Both the position numbers and the translations under genes were made by a program. The notes beneath the pieces are model-generated. The model saw only the letters and a program-made list of their open reading frames with translations, ran no database searches and had not been told where the DNA came from. Of a stretch of DNA of 10,853 bases, positions 1 to 5,520 are shown piece by piece. How positions within the stretch are numbered: the first letter of the stretch is position 1; each line of letters starts with the position of its first letter. Origin of the DNA: Bacteroidales bacterium 45-6 (lineage in GTDB: Bacteria > Bacteroidota > Bacteroidia > Bacteroidales > Dysgonomonadaceae). The stretch is from positions 1-10,853 of the forward strand of contig MKRS01000305.1 of assembly GCA_001897035.1 (NCBI GenBank), given 5' to 3'.

Positions 1-275
1 ACATCGCGGCGATCGCGAAGATCCAGCTCGAAGGGCTGCGGCGCAGGTTGGCCGATCGCGACATGGGGCTCGAGGTATCGGAGGCCGCACTCGAGCAGAT
101 CGCGAAGGTGGGCTTCGATCCGCTGTACGGCGCGCGGCCGCTGAAGCGCGCGATCCAGCAGAAGATCGAGAACCCGATCTCGCGGCTGGTGCTCGAAGGA
201 AGCTTCGGGCCCGACGACGTGATCGAGGTGGGCTATGCGAACGGGGAGTTTACGTTCGGGAAGATGGCGGGTTGA
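1..275 (+). CDS. clpB: ClpB disaggregase, C-terminal fragment (betaproteobacterial type)
   Basis: This is the last 90 or so codons of the AAA+ disaggregase ClpB, which with DnaK rescues aggregated proteins in the cytoplasm. The frame is open from base 3 and ends at TGA 273-275; the 5' part lies outside the window. The segment is the small C-terminal subdomain of the second AAA+ module. It includes the family signature GFDPLYGARPLKRAIQQKIE, whose GAR arginine is the sensor-2 residue, followed by ENPISRLVLEG. A TTG at 48 is internal and not a real start. The wording of the sequence and the strong G/C bias at third codon positions resemble Burkholderia and relatives, not the Bacteroidetes genes from about 970 onward. 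I infer that this piece was joined to the rest artificially or by a rearrangement. Confidence 0.93.
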   Translation, partial: IAAIAKIQLEGLRRRLADRDMGLEVSEAALEQIAKVGFDPLYGARPLKRAIQQKIENPISRLVLEGSFGPDDVIEVGYANGEFTFGKMAG

Positions 276-1522
276 TACGGGGAACCGGGGGCGATGCGCT
301 CCCGGGTTCCAGCAAAAGCGCCGTCCCGTCCCGTCGTGACGGCGGTGCAGTGGCTGCCGGCACAGCCCACGACCGGCATTCGCAGCAAAACGGATATCGA
401 CGAGGCCTCGGCCGAAGAGCGCGCCTGGTGATGCTGCTTTTTCTGGCCTACCTCCGTCACACCGGCCTGGATGTTGGCAACGACGGTGGTGAATGGGAGT
501 GCAGCGTGCTCTGCCCAGAAGGGCTCGGAAGATTCGAGGTTGAATGCCTTGACGACGGTGTTGTGCTTGGTGGAAGACGACGAGGCTTCTTCGGGCTTCA
601 ATTCGCTCGCGTCCACCTCGATCTTGACTCGATTCAACTTGTACGCCAACAAATCGTGGATCAGCGCCTGATATGACCACGCATGCGAGATCATCACCGA
701 CAAGTCAATATTGCGATCCACAAGCAACAGAACCGGACGATTGTAACTTCCGCCAGATTCCAGCAAATTGCCCACCGCTGATAGGTGATCGCGCAATTTA
801 GCATCCAAACGCATCGCTACAAGCTCTGCCGAGTCTCCCTTGGGGCAACGGATGATTGGAACCACACCCATCGTCACAATGACCGCAAACAGCGCGTCCA
901 CCGTCTTCGAAATGTTTTCCTCCGCTCTGGCCTCCGTTGTCGATGAATCGTGGAACTCGAAGTACGAATTTTCATGCTCGAACTGAAACAGAACTGTCCC
1001 CAGAAATCTTTTATTGTAAGTCAATGCTTTACCCAAACCAATCGTAGGATTATAATTCAAATCGCGGAAAGGAAACGAATTCTTGAACACATCCCACAAA
1101 GCCTTCTGGGTGTATGTGAGGAAGAGGTATGTCCTGAACGGGAGCTTGCTATTGGTGATCCGATGCCGGATACTTACTTGAAATTTCGCATCCGAGGTGT
1201 ATTGAGTCGGCTTTTCCGTAACGTTCGTTCCGACAATAAAATAGTTATCCTTGTAGATACCAAACGCAGGCAGCTTGTCAAATGCTGCAATGATGCTGTC
1301 GCCATTGTCATACTTGTCGGACCGCCCAAACAGCGAATTGATGGCGTTGATTGCTAGATCCTTTGGCGTCAAAGAATTTTTTATCGAATCGCTCTTGGGA
1401 CGATGAGCAACAGTGTTTTGACTTACGACCAGCGAATCAGATGACTTTCCCGTACCTATTGAGAAAACTTGTATAGGCAACAAAAAAACGACAAATACGG
1501 CAAGAATGCTACTTATCTTCAT
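233..1522 (-). CDS. pldA: Chimeric ORF: truncated outer-membrane phospholipase A joined in frame to foreign sequence
   Basis: The 429-codon frame starts at ATG 1520-1522, but only residues 1 to about 185 belong to the native gene. Residues 1-21 are a signal peptide (MKISSILAVFVVFLLPIQVF then S/I). Residues about 94-183 match outer-membrane phospholipase A (PldA/OMPLA): the strand-forming stretch FQVSIRHRI, then LPFRTYLFLTYTQKALWDV, SPFR-like FPFRDLNYNP, IGLGK and FEHE. PldA is a 12-strand barrel that hydrolyses phospholipids in the outer leaflet of the outer membrane. The catalytic motif is H-x-S-N-G. Here His183-Glu184 are present, but the sequence then leaves the family (Asn-Ser-Tyr), so the catalytic serine, the catalytic asparagine and the later strands are missing. 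Residues 187 to about 366 are a Sly1-like piece, and the tail reads antisense through clpB. The product as written cannot be an active phospholipase. The upstream half has its own promoter. Confidence 0.8.
   Translation of the reverse strand: MKISSILAVFVVFLLPIQVFSIGTGKSSDSLVVSQNTVAHRPKSDSIKNSLTPKDLAINAINSLFGRSDKYDNGDSIIAAFDKLPAFGIYKDNYFIVGTNVTEKPTQYTSDAKFQVSIRHRITNSKLPFRTYLFLTYTQKALWDVFKNSFPFRDLNYNPTIGLGKALTYNKRFLGTVLFQFEHENSYFEFHDSSTTEARAEENISKTVDALFAVIVTMGVVPIIRCPKGDSAELVAMRLDAKLRDHLSAVGNLLESGGSYNRPVLLLVDRNIDLSVMISHAWSYQALIHDLLAYKLNRVKIEVDASELKPEEASSSSTKHNTVVKAFNLESSEPFWAEHAALPFTTVVANIQAGVTEVGQKKQHHQARSSAEASSISVLLRMPVVGCAGSHCTAVTTGRDGAFAGTRERIAPGSPYQPAIFPNVNSPFA
281..310 (+). terminator. 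Possible clpB terminator hairpin
   Basis: Five bases after the clpB stop codon there is a G+C-rich stem: GGAACC-GGGGGC pairs with GCTCCC-G-GGTTCC around a 5-base loop, with one bulged G and one G-T pair. No T-tract follows, so it is an imperfect intrinsic terminator, though stems like this are common after genes in GC-rich betaproteobacteria. Confidence 0.4.
319..344. repeat. Small inverted repeat in the clpB downstream spacer
   Basis: CGCCGTC (319-325) and GACGGCG (338-344) form a perfect 7-bp inverted repeat with a 12-base loop. It lies in the very GC-rich spacer between the clpB stop and the eukaryotic-like fragment. It could be a second terminator stem or chance in GC-rich DNA. No T-tract follows. 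Confidence 0.3.
425..964 (-). pseudogene. Fragment of a eukaryotic Sly1-type Sec1/Munc18 protein
   Basis: Residues about 187-366 of the long minus-strand frame match the middle of Sly1 (SCFD1), the SM-family protein that chaperones SNARE assembly between ER and Golgi. Landmarks in family order are ENISKTVDALFAVIVTMGVV, then PIIRCPKG, then AELVAMRLDAKLRDHL, then RPVLLLVDRNIDLSV (hallmark RP-x-L-x-x-x-DRN-x-D-L), then ISHAWSYQALIHDLL, then LNRVKIE, an acidic/Ser linker, and finally LESSEPFWAEH. No intron, frameshift or stop is visible in about 540 bases, so it could be an intron-poor protist gene, one exon, or cDNA-derived. Base composition is intermediate between the flanks. SM proteins are eukaryotic and I know of no bacterial Sly1. 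Both ends are missing. The exact boundaries are uncertain: the right one is about 965-973, and the left lies somewhere between about 310 and 440. Confidence 0.82.
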
Positions 1523-1555
1523 ATAAATAAAATATCATTGAATGCTATTTATTCA

Positions 1556-1563
1556 CAAATGTA
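1556..1563 (-). promoter_or_regulatory. Bacteroidetes -7 box, pldA promoter
   Basis: On the minus strand this reads TACATTTG, an exact match to the Bacteroidetes sigma-70 -7 consensus TAnnTTTG. It ends 33 bases before the pldA ATG, which would give a 5' leader of about 25-30 bases. No clear TTTG -33 element is visible upstream at the expected spacing. Confidence 0.55.
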
Positions 1564-1609
1564 CATTAATTACTTATTCAGAGAAATAGTAACGACTTAA
1601 AAAACGGAA

Positions 1610-1674
1610 AGGTTTCCGCATTGTCGAATAGTGGCGGGGGAGCATTATCAAAATCTCCATTCCGCCTGAAACCT
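1610..1674. repeat. G+C-rich nested inverted repeat in AT-rich intergenic DNA
   Basis: The outer arms AGGTTTC (1610-1616) and GAAACCT (1668-1674) are perfect complements. Inside them GGCGG (1633-1637) pairs with CCGCC (1662-1666), and GGAG (1639-1642) pairs with CTCC (1655-1658) around a 12-base AT-rich loop. The block stands out as G+C-rich within an AT-rich intergenic region (1523-1960). A separate short palindrome, CGGAAA-GG-TTTCCG, overlaps its left edge at 1605-1618. It may be a structured RNA, a remnant palindromic repeat or an operator. I do not recognise the family, and no T-tract follows on either strand. Confidence 0.4.
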
Positions 1675-1807
1675 CCAATCCAAAAAAGCAAGTGAAAACT
1701 TTCAAATACAGGTCGGAAACAAGCCACTTTAAAATAAATAAAGAGATCAGACTTAATTTATTGAATATTATTAACAAAGTAGAATCTTCGCAGATGAAAA
1801 CAAGCAA

Positions 1808-1815
1808 TATCTTTG
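1808..1815 (+). promoter_or_regulatory. Possible -7 box for the Cys/Lys-rich protein gene
   Basis: TATCTTTG is an exact match to TAnnTTTG on the plus strand. If used, transcription would start near 1822 and give a leader of about 140 bases that contains the whole inverted repeat at 1867-1935. A -33 element is not clear, so this is a candidate only. Confidence 0.4.
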
Positions 1816-1866
1816 CTTTTGGATTCGAACGAAAACGAAGCTAAACTATCTAATAAAAATTTAGCA

Positions 1867-1935
1867 ACATGAAACGGAGCATGATTTTGTCCAATCACAA
1901 AAGTCGATGATGAAAAAATCAGGCGAGTTTCATGT
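1867..1935 (+). promoter_or_regulatory. Stem-loop in the leader of the Cys/Lys-rich protein gene
   Basis: ACATGAAAC (1867-1875) and GTTTCATGT (1927-1935) are perfect 9-base complements. Between them TTTTGT (1885-1890) pairs with ACAAAA (1897-1902) around a 6-base loop. The structure ends 25 bases before the start codon. The remaining spacer is AT-rich and includes the near-palindrome ATTAAAATTTAAT, typical of efficient Bacteroidetes translation starts. A cis-acting leader or an operator is plausible; it is not a known riboswitch class that I recognise. Confidence 0.4.
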
Positions 1936-1960
1936 CACTTAACAATTAAAATTTAATCGT

Positions 1961-2194
1961 ATGAAAAAGATGATCTTATCCGCCATGATGGCATTTGCGT
2001 TTCTTGCATCAACCAGTGTAATGGCTCAGACAACTCAGAAAGAAGCCCCTAAGGCTAAAACGGAAACAAAAGCTTGTTGCAAAAAAGACGCTAAAGGCGA
2101 ATGCACCAAGGAAGGCAAAAAAGAATGCGCTAAAAAAGAGGGTGCCAAAGATAAGTCTTGCTGCAAAAAAGACGCTAAGGCTACGAAAAAGTAA
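1961..2194 (+). CDS. Small secreted Cys/Lys-rich protein of unknown function
   Basis: The product is 77 residues. It begins with a clear signal peptide (MKKMILSAMMAFAFLASTSV, then MAQ), with likely cleavage after Ala22 or Gln23. The mature part of about 54 residues is extremely basic and hydrophilic, with about 19 lysines and 6 cysteines as CC, C, C, CC. The segment CCKKDAK occurs twice, flanking ECTKEGKKEC, so it looks like an internally duplicated module. At DNA level a 22-base direct repeat with one mismatch (2073-2094 and 2157-2178) encodes the two copies. Similar short secreted Lys/Cys-rich proteins occur in Bacteroidales, but I know no assigned function. Paired cysteines suggest metal binding or disulfides, which is inference. 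The start is supported by the signal peptide and the AT-rich upstream spacer. The gene stands alone, with its own leader stem and a strong terminator. Confidence 0.82.
   Translation: MKKMILSAMMAFAFLASTSVMAQTTQKEAPKAKTETKACCKKDAKGECTKEGKKECAKKEGAKDKSCCKKDAKATKK
2073..2178 (+). repeat. Direct repeat within the Cys/Lys-rich gene
   Basis: Copies at 2073-2094 and 2157-2178 share the core TGCAAAAAAGACGCTAA and differ at one of 22 bases. They encode the two CCKKDAK modules. Near identity at third codon positions suggests a recent intragenic duplication or recombination. Confidence 0.6.
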
Positions 2195-2214
2195 TTCTGA
2201 CAATAAGAAAGAAA

Positions 2215-2252
2215 GGGGCTATTCCATTTTGAATGGAGTAGCCCTCTTTTTT
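2215..2252 (+). terminator. Intrinsic terminator between convergent genes
   Basis: GGGCTATTCCATT (2216-2228) pairs with AATGGAGTAGCCC (2232-2244) with a single G-T pair and a 3-base loop, followed by TCTTTTTTATTT. It lies 20 bases after the Cys/Lys-rich gene. The opposite strand is also T-rich after the stem (AGCCCCTTTCTTTC), so it probably serves the convergent methyltransferase gene too. The T-tract overlaps the end of that gene. Confidence 0.88.
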
Positions 2253-3645
2253 ATTTCAGCCAGCTCTCGTTTTGCTCGGGTAAATAGCTCGACTTGATGC
2301 GCCATTCATTGGGCAGCAGATTGTTTGTCCGGTTACCAATATTTTTCACAAAACCGATGGGAGAATCCTCGTAGGCCAACAGCACGTAGCCTGTGGGCGC
2401 ATCGGGCAGGACAACAGGTTCTTTGCGGAGATAATTGACAGCCGTCTGCCTATCCACATTTTCCACGGGAAAAGCGGCTCGATTCAAATCGTTGGACAGG
2501 GCCAAAGCATGCGAAACAACCAAGTCCTTTCCTTTTTGTTCCCCTAAAAAGATTCCTGCATTCAGGATTTTCAATCCCTCACTCTGTTCGAGAAAAGCCG
2601 ACACTTGCGGCGGATAGGCTCGCCATTTGCCATTGATTTCCCGAAAGGCATAACGTTCCGGATGCAAGACAAGCCGTTCCAATCCTGTAGGTACTGGAGC
2701 CGGCTTTGCTTTTTGCTTTTTTTCTTTTTTCTTCGAAATGGCTACCTCCTCCGCTTCGGAAGTTTTGCGAAGAACAGCCATAAAGAATCCTTCACCGCAT
2801 GTACGGTGGGGAAGAAAGCGGTTAACCGCTACTTTCGATTCTGGGGACAACGAGGAGGAGATTTTCCAGTTTTCGTCAATTTGTAGCTCCACTATTTCGG
2901 CACCCAGATTATCCATAATCCAACGGACATTCTCCTCATTTTCCCTAAGGTTGTAGGTGCAAGTACTGTAAATCAGCAATCCATTTTCGTTGAGGGCTGG
3001 CCACACGTCCAACACAATCCGCTGCTGACGTTCGCAGCAAAGCTGCACATTTCCTTCCGACCATTCAGAAACAGAACCGGCATCTTTGCGGAACATTCCT
3101 TCGCCCGAACAAGGGGCATCGACTAAAATCACATCGAAAGCAGCACCCAGCCGGCCGAGGGCGAGCGGATCGTTGTTGGTGACCACCACGTTGTCAAAAC
3201 CGCTTTTCATCACATTATCGAGCAAAACATTTGCCCGGGAAGTAATCACTTCGTTACTCACCAGCAAACTGTCCCTATCTATCAACGAAGCGATGTGTGT
3301 GGACTTTCCGCCAGGCGCAGCGCACAAGTCCAACACTCGTACCGAGCCTGAAACATGCTGGCGGAAAGCTTGCTCCACAAACATGGAGGAGGCCTCCTGT
3401 ACATAATACACTCCGGCATGAAACAGCGGATCGAAAGTGAACGAAGGACGAACGGGAAGGTAAAAACCAGACTCAGACCAAGGCACGGGAGTAATGCCAT
3501 CCCATGCAAAACTTTTGCTTCGGGCTTTCACCGGATTCAGGCGGATACTGACAGGAGACGGGGCATCCAAAGCCTTTTCGAAAGCTTCCCATTGGTCGCC
3601 CAAAATGGATTGCGTATGCTGGATAAATGAAAGCGGTAGGTTCAT
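2251..3645 (-). CDS. rsmF: RsmF/NOL1-NOP2-Sun family rRNA m5C methyltransferase
   Basis: This SAM-dependent cytosine-C5 RNA methyltransferase acts in E. coli RsmF on C1407 of 16S rRNA; the exact target here is inferred. Numbering from Met at 3643-3645 (464 residues), an N-terminal domain with SIRLNP and FDPLFHAGVYYVQEASSMF leads into the Rossmann fold. The SAM motif is DLCAAPGGKST (about 106-116). Motif IV is DAPCSGEGMFRK (about 176-187, Cys179), and motif VI is YSTCTYN (about 226-232), whose Cys229 should be the nucleophile. A Lys-rich linker (SKKKEKKQKAKP) joins it to an RsmF-like C-terminal domain resembling PUA (GFVKNIGNRTNNLLPNEWRIK). The frame can be extended upstream to 3702, but the family starts at MNLPLSFIQ and the longer start would lie upstream of the candidate -7 box, so I choose 3645. 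It is divergent from the next gene and ends at a shared terminator. Confidence 0.9.
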   Translation of the reverse strand: MNLPLSFIQHTQSILGDQWEAFEKALDAPSPVSIRLNPVKARSKSFAWDGITPVPWSESGFYLPVRPSFTFDPLFHAGVYYVQEASSMFVEQAFRQHVSGSVRVLDLCAAPGGKSTHIASLIDRDSLLVSNEVITSRANVLLDNVMKSGFDNVVVTNNDPLALGRLGAAFDVILVDAPCSGEGMFRKDAGSVSEWSEGNVQLCCERQQRIVLDVWPALNENGLLIYSTCTYNLRENEENVRWIMDNLGAEIVELQIDENWKISSSLSPESKVAVNRFLPHRTCGEGFFMAVLRKTSEAEEVAISKKKEKKQKAKPAPVPTGLERLVLHPERYAFREINGKWRAYPPQVSAFLEQSEGLKILNAGIFLGEQKGKDLVVSHALALSNDLNRAAFPVENVDRQTAVNYLRKEPVVLPDAPTGYVLLAYEDSPIGFVKNIGNRTNNLLPNEWRIKSSYLPEQNESWLK

Positions 3646-3660
3646 TTCAGTAATTTTCCT

Positions 3661-3680
3661 GCAAAAATATGTATTTTTGC
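3661..3680. promoter_or_regulatory. Bidirectional promoter palindrome with two back-to-back -7 boxes
   Basis: Arms GCAAAAATA and TATTTTTGC are perfect complements around a central TG. Each arm contains TATTTTTG, an exact TAnnTTTG -7 element: 3672-3679 on the plus strand for the methylase-fmt operon, and 3662-3669 on the minus strand for rsmF. Predicted starts give a leader of about 35 bases on the plus side and a very short one (about 10 bases) for rsmF. Clear -33 elements are not visible. Confidence 0.55.
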
Positions 3681-3719
3681 AAGATAATTGAGTTACAACC
3701 AACCGCGAATATTCATTTT

Positions 3720-4424
3720 ATGCAGGCATCTGTCTATCTTATTCCCGTCACATTGGGCGAAACCTCCATCGAAAAGGTTCTTCCCACGCACAACCGAGAG
3801 ATTATTTTGAAAATAAAGTATTTTATCGTTGAAAATATCCGTTCGGCACGTCGTTTCCTCAAAAAAACGGAGCCGTCCATCCATATCGATTCGCTTACGT
3901 TTTTTGAACTCAACAAGCACACGGATGCCAACCAGATAGCCACTTACCTCGACCCGATCAAGAACGGATTCGACGTGGGAATTATTTCCGAAGCGGGATG
4001 TCCGGCTGTGGCAGACCCGGGGGCAGCCATTGTGGAAATTGCGCAAAAGAAGAACATTTCGGTGGTGCCGTTGGTCGGGCCAAGTTCCATCCTGATGTCG
4101 CTCATGGGATCGGGATTCAACGGGCAGAGCTTTGCTTTTCATGGGTATCTGCCGATTGAACAAAGCGACCGCATCCGACGCATCAAGCAGTTGGAGCAAC
4201 GGATTTACAACGAAGACCAAACCCAGATTTTTATCGAAACGCCCTACCGCAACGACAAGTTATTGAAGGATTTGGTGGAAACCTGTTCGCCTTCCACCAA
4301 ATTATGCGTGGCGGTGAACATCACGTGCAAAGATGAATTTATCAAGACATTGCCCGTGAAAGAATGGGCGAAGCGGACACCCGATTTCAGCAAAAAACCA
4401 TGCGTGTTTTTGATTTACAAATAA
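3720..4424 (+). CDS. RsmI-like SAM-dependent methyltransferase (tetrapyrrole methylase fold)
   Basis: The 234-residue product belongs to the tetrapyrrole-methylase superfamily, closest to RsmI, which 2'-O-methylates C1402 of 16S rRNA. The core RsmI landmarks are present: GIISEAGCPAVADPGAAIVE (compare ISDAGTPLISDPG), then VVPLVGPSSILMSLMGSGFN, then FAFHGYLP, and FIETPYRNDKLL near the middle of the second domain. Two differences stand out. The N-terminal segment reads VYLIPVTLGETSIEKVLP and FIVENIRSARRFLK in place of the usual PTPIGNLxD and AEDTR motifs. The C-terminal extension of E. coli RsmI (286 residues) is also absent. This is a recognisable Bacteroidetes subfamily, and its substrate may not be C1402. 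Start MQASVYLIP was preferred over the 17-codon-longer frame from 3669, which would begin inside the promoter. fmt follows after 16 bases, indicating an operon. Confidence 0.82.
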   Translation: MQASVYLIPVTLGETSIEKVLPTHNREIILKIKYFIVENIRSARRFLKKTEPSIHIDSLTFFELNKHTDANQIATYLDPIKNGFDVGIISEAGCPAVADPGAAIVEIAQKKNISVVPLVGPSSILMSLMGSGFNGQSFAFHGYLPIEQSDRIRRIKQLEQRIYNEDQTQIFIETPYRNDKLLKDLVETCSPSTKLCVAVNITCKDEFIKTLPVKEWAKRTPDFSKKPCVFLIYK

Positions 4425-4440
4425 TCGAATTTACTAAACT

Positions 4441-5394
4441 ATGACCAAACAAGACCTACGGATTGTATTTATGGGAACCCCCGACTTTGCAGTGGAGAGC
4501 CTGCGTATTTTGGTAGAAAACGGCTACAACGTGGTGGGCGTTATCACCATGCCCGACAAACCTGCCGGACGTGGACACAAACTGCAACCTTCGGCTGTGA
4601 AAAAATATGCTGTGGAGCAAAACCTTCCCTTGCTTCAACCTGAAAAATTGAAAGACGAGGCTTTCCTCGAAGCACTCAAAGGATGGCAAGCCGACCTGCA
4701 GATCGTGGTCGCTTTCCGGATGTTGCCCGAAGCGGTATGGGACATGCCCCGGCTGGGAACATTCAATCTACACGCTTCCCTACTTCCTCAATACCGTGGT
4801 GCTGCCCCTATCAACTGGGCGATTATCAACGGCGAAAGGGAAACGGGTGTCACCACTTTTTTCCTGACGCACGAGATTGATACCGGAAAAATCATCAAGC
4901 AGGAAAAAGTAGCTATTGGAGAAAACGACAATGCCGGCAAAATCCACGACGAGTTGATGAACGTGGGCGCACGGTTGGTAAAGGAAACGGTGGACGATTT
5001 GCTCGCCGACAAGGTGGATGCCATCGACCAAAGCCAATTTTTCCAAGCCGAATCGGAACTCAAAGCTGCGCCAAAGATTTTCAAAGAGACTTGCCAAATA
5101 GATTGGTCAAAACCCGCGCTACAAGTGCACAACCAAATTCGCGGACTATCCCCCTATCCCACCGCCTGGACGGAATTGAAATTGCAAGAAGCCACCGAAC
5201 CGCAATATTTCAAAGTATTTGAGACAGAAGTGATTCCCGAAGCACACGCATTGGCTCCTGCCACCGTGGTTTCCGATTTCAAAACCTACCTGCGAGTCGC
5301 CACCCCAGACGGATTCGTGGAGCTGAAAAGCATTCAGGTGCCTGGAAAAAAGGCTATGAGTGTCGGGGAATTCCTGAGGGGATGGAAGATATAA
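4441..5394 (+). CDS. fmt: Methionyl-tRNA formyltransferase
   Basis: Fmt transfers a formyl group from 10-formyl-tetrahydrofolate to Met-tRNA(fMet) before translation initiation. The 317-residue length is normal for the family. The N-terminal Rossmann-like formyltransferase domain starts RIVFMGTPDFAV (7-18), followed by the tRNA-contacting loop region MPDKPAGRGHKLQPS (37-51). The catalytic triad is Asn109, His111 (FNLHASLLPQYRGAAPINWA) and Asp147 (THEIDTG), equivalent to E. coli N106, H108 and D144. The C-terminal OB-like tRNA-binding domain spans about 206-317 and includes QIRGLSPYPTAW and the usual ending SVGEFLRGW. The gene lies 16 bases downstream of the RsmI-like gene on the same strand and probably shares its promoter. 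A terminator follows at 5489. Confidence 0.97.
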   Translation: MTKQDLRIVFMGTPDFAVESLRILVENGYNVVGVITMPDKPAGRGHKLQPSAVKKYAVEQNLPLLQPEKLKDEAFLEALKGWQADLQIVVAFRMLPEAVWDMPRLGTFNLHASLLPQYRGAAPINWAIINGERETGVTTFFLTHEIDTGKIIKQEKVAIGENDNAGKIHDELMNVGARLVKETVDDLLADKVDAIDQSQFFQAESELKAAPKIFKETCQIDWSKPALQVHNQIRGLSPYPTAWTELKLQEATEPQYFKVFETEVIPEAHALAPATVVSDFKTYLRVATPDGFVELKSIQVPGKKAMSVGEFLRGWKI

Positions 5395-5488
5395 ATCCAA
5401 AATGGAATTGTAAAGGCGAAGGCACGCAGCCACAAAGGTTTAATTCTATTGCAAAGAAAAATCGATAAGCTACAATCGAATAAAAAAT

Positions 5489-5520
5489 CGCACTGTTTGG
5501 ATAAGACGGTGCGTTTTTTT
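5489..5520 (+). terminator. fmt: Terminator of the methylase-fmt operon
   Basis: CGCACTGT (5489-5496) pairs with ACGGTGCG (5506-5513) with one T-G pair and a 9-base loop, followed directly by seven T residues. On the opposite strand the stem is followed by ATTTTTTA, so it could work in both directions. It lies 95 bases after the fmt stop codon. Confidence 0.85.

Noticed and set aside
294..431. A 45-codon plus-strand frame after clpB (starts ATG 294, ends TGA 429-431)
   Set aside because: It overlaps the putative clpB terminator, lies in GC-rich DNA where open frames are common, and shows no known family. It also probably crosses the clpB/Sly1 junction.
950..1357. A 135-codon plus-strand frame antisense to pldA
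   Set aside because: The opposite strand carries clear phospholipase A motifs and a signal peptide, and this frame shows none.
1..1522. Genuine horizontal transfer island
   Set aside because: No mobility gene, attachment site or flanking repeat, every piece is truncated at its joins, and three unrelated donors are involved. A chimeric artefact is the simpler account, though read evidence is needed to settle it.
1574..1807. A 77-codon minus-strand frame in the pldA/Cys-rich intergenic region
   Set aside because: Hydrophobic, Leu/Phe/Ile-rich translation expected from AT-rich DNA, no recognisable family or signal peptide, and it overlaps the G+C-rich inverted repeat and lies on top of regulatory sequence.
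3646..3702. 19-codon N-terminal extension of rsmF
   Set aside because: The extension (starting at 3702) runs through the promoter palindrome and is not part of the family, which begins at MNLPLSF.
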